Positions 46,219 through 58,387 of a stretch of DNA of 64,000 bases are shown here, piece after piece. How positions within the stretch are numbered: position 1 is the stretch's first letter; each line of letters opens with the position of its first letter. Source of the DNA: Tenodera sinensis (taxonomy: Eukaryota > Arthropoda > Insecta > Mantodea > Mantidae). Below the pieces are notes generated by a model. That model worked only from the letters and a program-made list of their open reading frames with translations, was not told the DNA's origin and made no database searches. Made by a program: the position numbers and the translations under genes. Where the stretch lies: contig CM060965.1 of the NCBI GenBank assembly GCA_030765045.1, positions 155,133,374-155,197,373 on the forward strand. Reading direction: 5' to 3'.

Positions 46219-47819
46219 CTGACACCTCTTGAGAAACCATTAAATTTCATTACTGCGCAAAATTGTAAGTCTATGTCATTTTGTTCCTAAGATAGCAAAG
46301 AGTAAATATGTATATAGTTTTGGACCTCCGTATTTTCAAGCATAGAACTGAAACGAATTTTGTGGTTGAAGTTCTTTTGGCATGGGGCTGTTCTGTTGAT
46401 CTCATTTCACAAAACATGTATTGCAGCGAATTAAAAATACACAATTACAGGTTCAGTCGCGTATTTGTGTTAAGGCATTTGTAACTATTGATCGCCAGAG
46501 GGAAGTACAATCTTGCATATCCAATACTACTTCCATATGTGAAATTTGAACATGTTCTATAACACTTGATGTTCGGCCATTAATGCCCGATATTGCCCAT
46601 AATGTAACCCGAGTCAAGCTATTTGTGCACTTAACATGGTTATATGCCATATCCATAATGCTTTGAATGGTGTACTGAGAGGCACGTAGTGTTTAGTTCC
46701 ACCCACATCGCATCTACTTTGTTGAATGTTAATATTAGGAATGCCTTTTTCCGTTGACACAAAATATCTGAGGCTTTGTGGAGGTAACCGAAGATTAGAA
46801 AACTTCAAATCTCTTTCGCCTTACCTGTTAACTTCATTGTTTGGATAATTCTATCACTCCCAATTGCTATTAACTGTCAAGAATATAACAAACCCTGTAT
46901 CTTACGATTACCGTAGTATATACAAGAATGTGCATGTGTTCGTATTTGCAATTATCAGTGATTTAAGAGCGAAACTTCTTGTCTAGAAATTAAATTATAT
47001 GTAGAAGCCATGTTGCTTAGTTCGGATATAAAGTATTATAGAGAGTAACTCTGATGTTCTGAATATAACCTGGTATTCTCCAAATAGCAGTGTCGTTAAA
47101 TTATAAGCTCCATAGAAACTAATCTGCCCTTGTCATTTTACTATGCCATGGTAGATACATAAATTAAGAAGTACACCTGATAAAGACCATCTTTGTCTAT
47201 CTCGTTGATTGATATACATTTTATTTTCTCTATTTTATGCTTAAAATAATTCTAAAATTTGTCTTTGCATGTAGTTTTGTATGATATAATTAGGTGTTTT
47301 GGGAAACCTTTTCCTTCTATTTGTCCTTACCTTACCTTAAGGCTGTTAGGCGCATATGTGCAGATATTTTTATAATGTATACCTTAATACAACAAAGTTT
47401 ACTCCCTGATATTCGTTGGATGGTCGTAACTTCGTCGCGAAATGAAGAACGTTTGATGTATATACTATCCGTCTTGCTTCTCACCTCAATGCATGACCTA
47501 CTAGTCTAGGTAACGCGAGGTCATTGGCCTTGCAGAAAGCGTTGAAAGTCAGTTCCGGTACACCATTTATCACAACACCGGCCCATTCTACGTCATGTAT
47601 TCTGCACTACGTTTACTTAAAGGTACTAACCGATCTGAAAACATATTACTCTTAATATGTAAAATTATAAGTTCGCAAATTAAGCAAATATTGATGTAAT
47701 ATTCATTTAACTGTCCCAGATTACCAATGAAAATATCTGCATTTATACTCCTAATCCCTGTGTTTTTGTAGTGTTTAACGCCCGCTTTTTTACTACATAC
47801 GGCACCGCAGACGGTACAC

Positions 47820-47821
<2 letters not shown>
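46219..47821. other. Unassigned; two overlapping minus frames at 46453-46808
   Basis: Two minus-strand frames (46614-46808 and 46453-46656) could be one decayed ORF joined by a frameshift near 46640. The peptide has an S-L-W-R-S-(I/L)-V ending but no recognised domain. TCTAGGTAACGCGAGGTCAT near 47510 and AGTTCCGGTACACC near 47555 may be a very degraded tRNA-like head. The rest is AT-rich. Confidence 0.4.

Positions 47822-47892
<71 letters not shown>
47822..47892. repeat. (TG)n microsatellite, 71 nt
   Basis: A pure dinucleotide run of about 35 units. The Cys-Val frame across it is an artefact. Confidence 0.98.
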
Positions 47893-47894
<2 letters not shown>

Positions 47895-48849
47895 CGGGTG
47901 GAACCTACTGCTTCAACTATACGTTAACCTCTAATTCTACACGATATGTGTAACAAATATGTCCAATACAATTATTGTCAATAAGGAACCGTATCGCTAA
48001 ACAAAAATAATTCGTGTCAAACATTTGGAGTTTTCGGAGCCATCTAGCTTCTTGACGAACGGGTATAAATAGAATATTATTTCACTGACTGCCGTGAAAA
48101 CATTGTGTGAAGGGTGCTTTAATGTGTTTTTATCTTAATTCAAATGAATTTAGTCGCAACTTAATATGAACGTGACGTTACCAAATCTCTCTTAGAAATT
48201 AAACTTTGCATGACATTTTAACATGATTTAGATGTTATTGTTACATATGTACACCATTTTACTCGACGGACAGCAATAACAATTTAAAAATACGCAATAT
48301 TTAAGTAATTACATTAAAACATCTAAATTAGCTAGGAACCCTAAAACAAAGTTTCAAATATATCTCCATAATTATATTTGAAGTTAGTATAGCTTTGAAC
48401 TTCTATGGCAACCTCTGAACATATGTTCATCACTAGTAGAGCCAATAGCCGATTGAAAAAACAAAATAACTGAAATATGACTGTCTAGCGCAACCGTTCA
48501 TGATATTTGATCTTCTTTCTGAAGTTCTAAATATTTTATAAAACCCAAATGCTACAAATGTAGCATAAAAAGTTCATCCCATGTGAGTATAATTTCGATG
48601 CACCATACTGTGCCAATACGCCGATGAAATGCGCTGTCTAGACGGTGGAATCGGTTTCAGCATGTATCCAATAACATAAAGTCGTCGGAGTTCAAAAACT
48701 GACAAAAAATACTAACTTGAGATTTACATTTAGAAGTAATTGAATACGAAGTAGATGTATTTTCCTTAAAGAAAGCAAAGTAAGGAAGAAATGAGAACAG
48801 AATGGCCAATACCTTTGATGGAAGTTAAGCAGAATATTATAAATAACAT
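47893..48849. other. Unassigned AT-rich sequence
   Basis: No recognised feature. Confidence 0.5.
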
Positions 48850-49032
48850 ATGTTCTCTATCTCTCAACTATATAGAGGGAAATTGGCTCTCCACAGTTGT
48901 CCAGTCTGCAGAGGACAAGCAAGAAAACGATTTCTTTGTACCCATTCCAAGTATCAGCAGCACTTCATATGTAGGGCTTGTATAAAAGGTCAACAGTCAA
49001 TCACAGACAGTTTATGTCATCTGCTTTATTAG
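48850..49032 (+). pseudogene. Cys-rich ORF, possible transposase zinc-finger tail
   Basis: A 60-codon frame has CPVCRGQARKRFLC followed by FICRAC, giving C-x2-C...C...C-x2-C spacing with a short basic stretch between. PiggyBac-like transposases end in a Cys-rich domain of comparable form (C-x2-C, basic stretch, C-x2-C). The last Cys-His part is absent and no catalytic region lies upstream, so chance is possible. Confidence 0.25.
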
Positions 49033-49192
49033 CGGGATCAAAGGATGCGCAAATAAAAACAAGTCGATACACTGGCATATTGGGTGTTTTTAACAGTTGC
49101 TGTCAAACAGAAGCTTAATGGGCGACAATGATGAGGCTTTTTTCTACGGCCACCGCTACCATCGCTGCAAACGCAAATTCGTCCATTATTAA
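49033..49192. other. Unassigned sequence
   Basis: No recognised feature. Confidence 0.5.
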
Positions 49193-49290
49193 AAATCTGA
49201 TATCCTATTTACATATGATTTCCTCTACCTAATATAATTTATTTTGTAACGCTTGTGCAAACTATTCGTGCGAAAGTTCATTTTCCTATG
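49193..49290 (-). mobile_element. Family A, hairpin-end scrap
   Basis: AAATCTGATATCCTATTTAC and ATATGATTTCCTCTACC match the terminal hairpin end of the family. The remainder is lost within about 100 bases. Confidence 0.6.
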
Positions 49291-49639
49291 AACTTTATGT
49301 GAAGCAAGAAAAAATTTGGCAGAAATAATTTTATTAAGCATTTCCTTGAAGATGCAAGATGAGCAAAGAAAATAAATTGATATATTTTAAAACCCAGGTG
49401 CCTATAAGCTGGTGTAGAAATAACATTCTCTTTCGATAACATCAGAAAAAACTGAATAGCGCCAGCACTTTAAACATTGAACTTAAAAACATCAACAACG
49501 AAAATGTAACTCGGAAATGGCTAAGGCTACAAAAAAGTTTTTGTACTATAAAGAGTTCTAAATGTTTTGTTTGTCTGTTTCTCTTGGTTACAGTATCCCT
49601 TCCGAACAAAGAGTAGCTTACAGCCATTCACAGAGAACT
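49291..49639. other. Unassigned AT-rich sequence
   Basis: No recognised feature. Confidence 0.5.
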
Positions 49640-49857
49640 CAAAATATTTATTTTATTTGCCGTGTAAATACCTGTCTTAATGTTATTCGAATTAAAATTG
49701 GTAGAGCCACTCATGAGAAAATTCGCAGCTTGAGAAAGTGGGATTTTCTTGAACATTTTTGTGTTGAATCTTTGGAAAATGCTTTGCGTAATACCAAGTT
49801 TGGTATTTATCGGGCATTTAATTTTGAGGCTATGATGTTTACAAACACACACACACG

Positions 49858-49895
<38 letters not shown>

Positions 49896-50036
49896 AATGC
49901 ACACAAACAACATCCCATACGATTTTCTAGATTCAGGAGACCTCAAAACCTGTATTTTCAGTAAAATCTCGCTATCAAATTTTCGGGTGGAGTACAATAC
50001 CTTCTCTATCTACTATATACGTGGTAAAGAAAGTAA
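49640..50036 (-). mobile_element. Family A, 5' half with expanded (CA)n
   Basis: Has ATTCGAATTAAAATTGGTAG, a CACA/CGCG microsatellite of about 55 bases (49842-49895), TAGATTCAGGAGACCTCAAA, TAAAATCTCGCTATCAAATT and the terminal GGTAAAGAAAGTAAA. It lacks the hairpin half. Long frames over the CA repeat are artefacts. Confidence 0.87.
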
Positions 50037-50643
50037 ACAATGTTGCATGGACAACCGGCTTCAAATGTTTTCCGAGTCACGTGTTCCTAGCTGCGTCTGT
50101 AAGTTATGTCAGGTGGTCTCAAAGTTTGATCTACCAGTTCATACCTGTTTACAAGGGTGAGAGATATAATAAGTTTATAATTATTATTCCAACATTTCTC
50201 TTATACTTGGTCGTAAGAAGGCAATCTCAGTGTAAAGAAAACAACATTAACGTTACAAATTTAGAACGAATTGGAAGCGACATGAGTGAGGATGGAAACT
50301 AAATATTCGGGATTAGGTGTATCATATCACCCTATAGGTGTGGAAAACGCGTGTAACCGTCTGTACCACAGATACAAACAGCTTTAGTAGACTCTTCTAA
50401 TATCACGAATAAGCCAGTGCCTCCTAAAGCTCTAGTTCATGTACCTGATATACAAATCAGTCGATATAAGCTGATGATGTTTTGAAGGACCTTACGAAAT
50501 GCGTTCTAATACTAGCAATTGATACTGTTAAGGGCCCGTCGACAACTAGGTCATTAGGGTTAAATACTGGCAATAAATGGATCATAGATTATTAGTCCGA
50601 CTCAAATTATATTAATTTCGTGCAGCACTGGATTTAGTCCTAA
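50037..50643. other. Unassigned; short GTGA-family flank motif at 50527-50560
   Basis: 50527-50560 contains GTTAAGGGCCCGTCGACAAC and TAGGTCATTAGGG, the conserved flank found next to the (GTGA)n array at 33733, here without the array. Otherwise unrecognised. Confidence 0.7.
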
Positions 50644-51470
50644 TCTGATGTGTTGCACTCACATGACTTTCTCTACTCTCGTACTAACCATTCCTAAAAA
50701 TTCTTATTCCTATATCTTCTTCGTGTTAGATGAGATAAACGTTTGCATAAATTCTTATTGTTTATCTTCTTGTAGGTACAAGAGTACAGTAGAGTTTGAG
50801 CGATAGTCAAATCTGTTAAACCTTTCAAATTCCCTTCTCGTGTACGTTAAAATAAAAAAATGAATAACGATGTTCCATTTGACAGAAGTTTAAGTTCTCC
50901 AAAACTCATAAAAATAACAAGGAATATCTCCGAAATGGTTCACTCTACAAAAAAAATTATTCAGACCTAAATTGTGTGTCTTAGCAAGATCCACATTTCT
51001 ATATCGTAAGATTTGGTCTATCTCTTACGGTTTACCAGTTACGCAAAAGTCATCCAGAGTAAATATGACTACATGGGCTATAGCCAGAAAATTAAGATAT
51101 ACATTTCATTTGTCATAAAAATATCTTAAACATGTGGCATTTAAATCAATATCGTTAGAGCCATTTTCAAGAAAATTTAAATTTTCCATGTAGGTAGTTT
51201 AAGGTGGATGAATTTTCTTCAAAATCTTCGTGTCGTACCCTTGAAAGACATTGAACTTAAATATCAACTTTGGTTTTTAATCGAGTTTTCGTTTTTGAGT
51301 TATGCTGTCCACAGACTGACACATAGACACACGCACGGACCTTTTTCTAAACTAGCTTTTTTTGGATTCAGGGGGCCTCAAAACATATATTTCCGGTGAA
51401 ATCTCTACATCAAATTTTTGGGTGGAATACAATATTTCATCTACTTTACTATACGTAGTAGAGAAAGGAA
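50644..51470 (-). mobile_element. Family A, complete copy (827 bp)
   Basis: The hairpin end (TCTGATGTGTTGCACTCACA) is intact at 50644. The inner inverted repeat ACTTTCTCTACT is at 50666-50677, and the outer one is altered to AGTAGAGAAAGG (51457-51468). The microsatellite is reduced to GACACATAGACACACGCACG. The interior follows the reference order with a small deletion near 51180. Confidence 0.93.
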
Positions 51471-52036
51471 AAAGGTGTTTTATCATTATATTCCAATTGA
51501 AAAACTTGTAAAACTATATCTGAACTCCTGATTATAATATTATTGAGGGTAATGGAAACCAGTCAATCTAGGTCTAGGTCTATCTAGGATAATACTAGTG
51601 CTATACATAACAGGCTCCTTATGGGACGCGTAGCTGGTTGACCAGTGCTCGGCTATACCTGCATTTATCATTGCCACCTCACAAAGCGGTACCTCAGACA
51701 TATGCAGATTGACCTGACAGAGCTCCAACCTCCCCTTCTTCCGTTGTTGTTTCACTACATTGACTTTACCAAAAGTTAGTGTTACTTCGGAACGAGTTAC
51801 TCGTAACTACAACAACAATGCTCGTGTACAGCACTGGTCGGTGCTGTAACAAAGGTTGTTTCGTAACCAGGCTATCGTAGAGTTATGATTCTGTGTATAT
51901 TGCCAGATCAAATTGTCAATAATTACAATTAAATGATTCATATTTGGTATGGTGCTTTGTTCAAACAAATAAACCTGATTATAGTCAGAAAGGTGTTTAA
52001 TCAAACCTACTGGACTGCCATATTTGTTCCTCATGC
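51471..52036. other. Unassigned sequence
   Basis: A frame at 51540-51755 (minus) is not recognised. The sequence directly left of the LINE fragment at 52037 may be its decayed downstream part. Confidence 0.45.
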
Positions 52037-52428
52037 CCACATTTATTCTTCGTTTTCATGATGCCTGTTACGGCTTCAAAACCATGTCGTTTTCCAATAG
52101 GCATATAGTTTAACACTTTCCTTGAGATTCTTCCTTTAGGCATTCTATTAACATGCTCTCTCCATTCATTCCTGTAATTGAAAATTGTGTTTGCCAAAGG
52201 ATTTATTTCTAGTTCTTCCTTTATTTTTTCTTTTGGAATTTTATCTAAAAGTCTGCATCCTTTTACTGTTCCTAAAATTTCATTTCGGTAGCCTCTATCT
52301 TGTTTGTGTTGTCTTTTGTCAACGTCCATGTTTCGGATCCGTAACGAAAATTACGCACGGCCATTACCTTACAAAACTTCATTTGTCTTTCTTTCCTGGG
52401 TTTTGTTTTAAGACTTCTATTGTACCGC
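52037..52428 (-). pseudogene. LINE RT C-terminal fragment with long open frames
   Basis: The minus-strand frame from 52428 reads RYNRSLKTKPRKERQMKFCK, then FRYGSETWTLTKD, then NKIEATEMKF. A frameshift near 52277 moves to NEILGTVKGCRLLDKIPKEK, then YRNEWREHVNRMPKGRI, then YMPIGKRHGFEA. These are the (L)-Y-G-S-E-T-W-T-L-T, A-A-E-M-K-F-L-R, (V)-K-G-C-x-x-x-D-(K/R)-I-(R/P)-(N/K)-E, W-x-x-H-(V)-x-R-M-P and Y-x-P-x-G-(K/R)-R motifs of a LINE family common in insects. It is the same family as 56205-56905. The 110-codon frame is the longest TE-derived open frame in the window. Confidence 0.92.
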
Positions 52429-53537
52429 ATATTTGTTGGAACATAGGTAATTTATTTTTAAAATCATTTTCAGATTTATAGCTGACATATCTTTAAAACA
52501 TATATCATTAACTTGTGAGATTATTGTAGCAATACCTCGAGACGGTGTCAGATGAGGATAAATTATTGCAAATATGAAAATCTCGAGTTTTAGACCTTTT
52601 AGACTATTCCACGAAATAATTAATAATTAATTTATTTAATAATATTTAAAACGAATTATTTAAAAGTAAACAACTTACAATAACATGCATACATTATAAT
52701 TAAGATTTATTTTGTCAGTTGGTATGATAATTAATCCAGTAGACTGTGAGAAAAACAACAATGATTTTAGCGTCTAATCCAGGGAAGTGAGGAATTACAC
52801 ATAATTAGGGTAAATATAAATGAACGAATCTGCATTAGTAGGCTATTCCTTAAGGTATGACTGCGATATTTAAAACTACACTTGTTTGACTACACTTGTT
52901 CAATTAAAATATCAATATCCTCACTAGAATATTCACCCAATTTTTTGTTTGCATTTTTAAACGGCCACTTATTCTTTCTACTGCACATGGATATTTCAGA
53001 TGTTTAGAAACGTAAGAAAAGAAGTTGATACAACCAAAGCGATACACCGCGGTCAAGATGTGATATCCCGGCATGAGCAGAACAATACACGATATTAAAT
53101 GAGCTCTACTTTATTACCGGACAATATACTTAGGTATTTCATAATAATTGCGCTTAGAAAAGTAATGGGTACAAATAAAACAAATAACACTTTAATGGTG
53201 TACACAAGCATGCACCTCATATGCGTGTTTAACACAAACCTTCCATTGTTGTTATACCCCCAGATTATCTGCAGTTGTTCCCAAGCAATGCCATTTGGAC
53301 ACATACTCGCTTGCCACAAATCAGTAAGGGTTTTTTGCGTGAAAGGGAATGATATAATTAGCTCAAAACTATTGGTTACAGTCGATAGTTTTGGTTGTAG
53401 GATCTGGAACGCACCCAGCTATACTTTAAGACTCTTTAAACTTATTTACTGATCCTAGTGACACCTGTAATTCCCTCAATAACTTAGGTTTTTAAATGAC
53501 ATCCTTTTTTGATACAGTATATTGCACAAACTTGGGC
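52429..53537. other. Unassigned; 117-codon frame at 53099-53452
   Basis: The plus-strand frame at 53099-53452 is open for 117 codons and overlaps an antisense 74-codon frame. It shows no known motif, and codon composition follows the local AT content. I regard it as chance. Confidence 0.4.
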
Positions 53538-54358
53538 TACTTTCTCTACTACGTATAGTAAGTATGGGAAGTATTGTTTTCGATTCACAATTTTGATGTC
53601 AAGATTTCACCGTAAATATGTATTTTGAGCCGTGAGTGTGTGTATCTATCTGTCTGACTGTGAACTGCATAACTCAAAAACGAAAAATAGTTTAAAAACA
53701 AAAGTTGCTACTTAAGTTTAGTATTTTTCAAGGATACGACACGAAGATTTTGGAGAGAACTTCTCCACTCTAAACTACCGTTTACATAGAAAATTTTTCG
53801 AAATTTTTTGAAATCACAATGAGTGATTTTGATTAAAATGTCATGTGTTAATATATTTTTATGGCAAATGAAATGTATATTTTGAATTTTCTGGCTATGG
53901 GGTATGTAGCCCAGCTTACTCTTGATGACTTTTGCATAACTGTTAAACCTTGAGAGATAGGCCAAATCTTACTCCACAAGAAATGTAGATCTTATTAAAA
54001 CATACAAGTTATGTCCAAATGCATTTTTGTGGAGTGAACCATTTCGGAGATATTCCTTGTAATTTGTGTGAGTTTTGCAATATTTAAACGTTTCTCAAAT
54101 GAAAGGTCGTCACTCACTTTTTTATCTCTTTGCTCTGAATTTCAAATCCTTTATAATATAGGGACTGGCTTTAAAATATTTGAATAATATCGGTCAAAGC
54201 CTACTTTATTCCCATAGACCATTTACATCTGCAAGAAAATTAGCAATCAGGTAATTACTGCAAATGCTTATCACGACTAAAATGAATAAGATAGCGGAAT
54301 AAGGGTTTGTAAGAATATTGCAAAAGTAGAGAAAGTCATGTAAGTGCAACACATCAGA
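53538..54358 (+). mobile_element. Family A, complete copy (821 bp)
   Basis: Inverted repeats are at 53539-53550 and 54325-54336 (12 of 12 complementary). The hairpin has a 4-bp stem (ATGT/ACAT) near 54338-54354, and CAGA is followed by T. The microsatellite is almost lost (GTGTGTGTATCTATCTGTC at 53635-53653), showing that it varies between copies. Confidence 0.93.
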
Positions 54359-54382
54359 TCTTTTTGTAAGTTTAGATTAATG
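54359..54382. other. 24-bp spacer
   Basis: Short spacer between the family A end and the SINE end. Confidence 0.6.
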
Positions 54383-54557
54383 AAATAGGTGAAATGATGC
54401 TCAATTGAGCACGGGTTCCGCAGAGCTAAAACGTATCAGATATTTACTCCTCAGAATAAGGGAAATCCCGGAAGGAATCTCCTCCTTAGCGCAATAGAGT
54501 CGAACTCGGAACCTGTTGAATATAAGGCAGATACGCTACCCCCACACTACAGAAGTG
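54383..54557 (-). mobile_element. tRNA-derived SINE, family b, reverse strand
   Basis: On the minus strand it has GGGGGTAGCGTATCTGCC (A box), TTCCGAGTTCGACTC (B box), TTCCGGGATTTCCC, and GCTCAATTGAGCATCATTTC. The last matches GCTCATTTGAGCATCATTTC of the 27795 copy. It is older and lacks an A tail. Confidence 0.85.
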
Positions 54558-54744
54558 AGTTCTCATAATTTTGACAAGGAAATCAGGCTACAGAAAGCAT
54601 TATATCAGTTGAATATAACAAAGTAATTTCTAAGATATAAAAAAGGGGCTGGAATTCCAAGTCGCCTATTGCGTTGTATCCTGTTTCGTAGTACTATATA
54701 GTCTATAGTATTGTATTCAATCGGTTGCAGTGTTCATCTTACAG
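54558..54744. other. Unassigned sequence
   Basis: Possibly the 3' body of the next SINE, but not recognisable. Confidence 0.4.
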
Positions 54745-54905
54745 TAAATCTGAGAGTCATTGTATAAACTTGTAGAGTTTCACCCCAACACAAACAACTA
54801 ACACCAAACGTCCTTGCCGACAGTGGGATTCGAACCCGCAATCCTTTCATGGCGACGGTAAAGGCCAAACCCACTAGCGATCGCATTCAAATCTGAACAA
54901 ACTTC
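54745..54905 (-). mobile_element. tRNA-derived SINE, reverse strand
   Basis: On the minus strand GCGATCGCTAGTGGGTTTGG (A-box region) is followed by GGATTGCGGGTTCGAATCCC (B box), then ACTGTCGGCAAGGACG and a body reaching GGGGTGAAACTC. The A-to-B spacing is tRNA-like and the acceptor stem does not close. Confidence 0.72.
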
Positions 54906-55483
54906 AGTCGAAACATGGGCTAGCCATACAAATGTTATACTCGGACATTTTAGATTACACGCATCAGTGCAGTGCACTGCTGGTTGCATACATAGCAAGG
55001 CACGCGTTCCGGCCGTCTTCGAATACAGTAAATTGTACTGCTCTCCATGTCAGAAAGTGTTTGCTTAGAACTTTGCTCTGTCAACGTGTTAGAAACATGC
55101 CTTGATTAGAAACTGGATATCTGTAAACATGATTATAATCATAGGTAACAGAAACCAAAAGTCTTAATTCACGTTTTAGGTATTTGTCTCCTTCGGTCTC
55201 ATATCTCTTGGCAACCTCTTTTTCGTTATATTGGTCTTCCTTCTCTTGACCTATAATGTAGAGTTATACAGCTGTGTCGATTCCTATGTTCACTTTCAGT
55301 TATTTCTTAATTTTGTCATTTCTTATGTATTCTTTTCTTGTATAACCCGTGACTGAACGCTGAAACCTCCTTGCTTTGTGTCTTACTTCTGTCGTTTTCC
55401 CTGACAGTCTAGGCTTCATTTTCATATTATATTACTAGTGTTACCATGTGTGAATAAAATTTAGTTGTCTCTCTTGTGTTATT

Positions 55484-55522
<39 letters not shown>

Positions 55523-56204
55523 TTCTTTATTTGTTCCTCAGACAGTCTGGAAGTTTTGTATTTTTATACCCTTATTTTGATGATATGTTACATCGCAACT
55601 AAGAAACTATAAATGTAACACGTGATCCAAGATGTTATATTACAACACAAGTTTAATTCTTACTGTGTCTCCCTGGGATTCTATTACTTTTTTCAATCTT
55701 AATAATTTCCATTTATCAACTGATATATTGTTCTCTGTAGCATACCTTCCTTGCCAAAAATTACGAACATTGCCCAAGGTTGTGAAACGTATTGCATAAA
55801 AAATATATAAATCATATTTTAAAACATAAGCTAATATTCCAATTGCTTATTGAGACAATAAGAGGACAACATGCACAGAAAGTTAAACTTGTTTCTCAAA
55901 CATCTATTCATGAAGGTCTAGGTACATATGTGCAGAAACAAAAGTCGGTTTGTAAGGTTAAGTTGTTACACATTATTAGATAAAATGTAAATTTATACTC
56001 TTCGAACGGACAAATCCAGCTGAAGCAGATAAATAAAAAGCACCAAAAGCTATATTGCGGGAAATCTACATTTTCCGTAAAAGATAAATCAAATGGCCAG
56101 TCATTTATATTGGTTTAGTATTTAGCTGGAGGTCCCCAAGTATTTCAGAAAGTAGAAACTTTGTCTCTAAGGTATAAAAAGGAGTTAATATTGTGTTATC
56201 CAGA
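54906..56204. other. Unassigned; 33-nt poly-T at 55485-55517
   Basis: The poly-T at 55485-55517 could be the A-tail of a minus-strand retroposon, but no body is recognised next to it. The rest is AT-rich. Confidence 0.5.
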
Positions 56205-56905
56205 TATATATTCAGGAGACAGAAGATGATTTACGAAGATCAATATAAGATTAAGTCAAAATGCAATACGGTATAATTTAACTATATTTACAAAATAGAC
56301 AAAGTTAATGGCTTTTAAAAGGAAGAATCTGGTGAGAAAATTTTAGAAGTACACCACTTTAATTATCTAGGCTGTGCTATTAGTTTTGTGAAAAAGACAT
56401 TGAGAAGAAGGTAATGGATTTGTGGAATAATTGGAAGAAATTTAACAAGAAGAACAACAAAAGAAATACAAATGAAATTCTGTAAATTTTAAATATATCT
56501 ACTCTTATATGGTTCCTAATCACGGAGGATAACAAAAAAGGAAAAATCACACAAAAAGCAGCAGAGATGAAGTTCAGGAGATATATAAAAGGATGTACCA
56601 AAATGGAGAAAATAAGGAACGAAATAATAAGACTAGATTTAAAATTATTTCAGTTAACGATAAGACAGAATAAAATATAATGAAATGGAAGGATCGTGTT
56701 AAGAGGACGACAGAAAATAGATTACCAAATAAAAAAATAATGAATTATCGGCCGATTGGAAAAAGAGATCTGGGTATACCTCGTAAGAGGTGTATGGATG
56801 ACAAAGACCGCAACAGGTGACCGGAACATCTAATTCTTGAAAGGAGGAGGAGAAGATGAAGAAGAAGAAGAAGAAGAAGAAGAAGAAGAAGAAGAAGAAG
56901 AAGAA
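56205..56905 (+). pseudogene. LINE 3' half with (GAA)n tail
   Basis: Successive frames give TEDDLRRSI, then RLSQNAIRYNLTIF with TKLMAFKRK, then VHHFNYLGCAISF, then EKDIEKKVMDLWNN. Further on come QMKFCK, LLLYGS, then AAEMKFRRYIKGCTKMEKIR and finally LPNKKIMNYRPIGKRDLGIP and RKRCMDD. These follow the order of an insect LINE from the RT palm end through the C-terminal region. The family is that of 52037-52428. Many frameshifts and stops are present. After the last coding motif the element ends in a (GAA)n run (about 56857-56905). Confidence 0.92.
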
Positions 56906-57569
56906 TACATTGCGTTATGATCTATACGAGAAGAAGCTGTTGCTAAGAACTGTTTAAAATAAGTGATAAACTCGTTAGAGCAAAAGATCACTATTTATGC
57001 AAGCCTTGTGATTTCAATGTTTGTAAGGAAATTAATTGTAGATAGGTGTAACTGGTGACAGTATTTCTATGCTCAGAAAGTTAACATTCTATTTAATGAA
57101 CTAGACTAGAAAAGGACGGTAAAATTATATGTTTTTTAAAAGGAGTGTATAACTTGTACAGATATGGAAAAAAAGATTGAGCGCTGTACATTTTCTAAGT
57201 GTCGCTTCGGCCCCACGGAAGTACACGAAGTAACCAGAGCATGGTTCACACATGGCGCTTGCATTATGCTCAAAAATAGGCTTGTACACAACGAGATAAG
57301 ACAGTTTATTACTTTATAACATAAAATAGCAACCAGGGTACAATCAAAAGAACCGTTCTTTGCCAACATGCGCTTCGCTCACGAAATACCTAAGCCAAAT
57401 CCTGAGGGTTGAACTGTCCGTTAGAGTTTTCTAAATACGAGAAGAGGTTGTCCATGGTAGAAATGCTCAGTATGCTATGCGGGATGGAGGTTTGAGTCTC
57501 CGGACCCAGGTAATCTCTCATTTAGTTTTTATTTTTCTTTCATATTAACACCTTTTATATCGACGAAGA
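56906..57569. other. Unassigned; weak tRNA-like patch at 57445-57530
   Basis: CATGGTAGAAATGCTCAG and GGAGGTTTGAGTCTCCGG have a tRNA-like look and spacing and may be a decayed SINE head (plus strand). Nothing else recognised. Confidence 0.4.
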
Positions 57570-57791
57570 TTATGTTCTATAAATCAATATTGACTCCAAG
57601 AGAGATCTGTCTTCATTCCGGTAGATACACGTGGGCGTCCTGTACTCTTCCTGTACATCTTCACGATATAATTTCGCCCACCTCCTCGCAGTCGACTGTG
57701 GAACACCACATATGAAACCAGCTCTGATGGCCGATTAGCCCTGTGAAACCAGAGTGAGAACAGCGGAACGTTTATCAACGGCCTCTGACAT
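57570..57791 (-). pseudogene. Tc1/mariner-like transposase N-terminal HTH
   Basis: A 73-codon minus frame with one TAA reads MSEAVDKRSAVLTLVSQG, then SAIRAGFICGVPQSTARRWA and KLYREDVQEEYR. This is a helix-turn-helix DNA-binding head of transposase type (A-x-x-x-G-(V)-x-x-S-T-(V/A)-x-R-W-x-x-x-Y-R-E-(D/E)). The catalytic domain does not follow. It is unlike the Tc1 copy at 41696, so it is a separate family. Confidence 0.65.
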
Positions 57792-58387
57792 TGGTAAAGT
57801 ATGAACGAATGCGTCACTGTAAGCTACTAGTGATTTGGGACCTCTTTCGGTGATGAATGGAACTAAATATAACTGTGTGGCCGACACAGAAAGAAATTTC
57901 ATGGTACAAGAATTGAGCTTGTCACCAATATCTAACACTCAATTCATAACTAATATTGCGTAAAATCTATATTAGTTTAAATTAAAAATACGAAGTAGAA
58001 AATGAAAATAGAGGAAACAAAATAAATGAAGGAAAAAAAGTATATTCTGTTTGAACGTAACTTCACCAGTTATCAAAGCGCGTACGTTACCTCAGAGCTG
58101 CAGCGTTGCCAACATTTAAAAGTAAAATTATCGCACCAGCCACTCAAACTTATAGATTTGGATTCAAAAATTATCGTGCATCGTATAAACCAAATGCTAC
58201 AACTATAAAATATCAGTATAACACTTATGAAAATGTAATAATAATGATGTTTATGATATCCACTTACGAGTACAAGATTAATGACCTCATCCAGTATTAC
58301 AACTTTAGCACTTATGTTTATCGCACTATTCATCTGAATCTTCCTCAACCGTTGCAGCATTGTACAAATTCGTTGTTGAGGTAAACC
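57792..58387. other. Unassigned sequence
   Basis: Two overlapping frames at 58073-58384 (one per strand) have no recognised motif. Confidence 0.45.

Noticed and set aside
53099..53452. 117-codon host gene exon
   Set aside because: No motif, an overlapping antisense frame, no splice or start context, and local AT-rich composition explain it.
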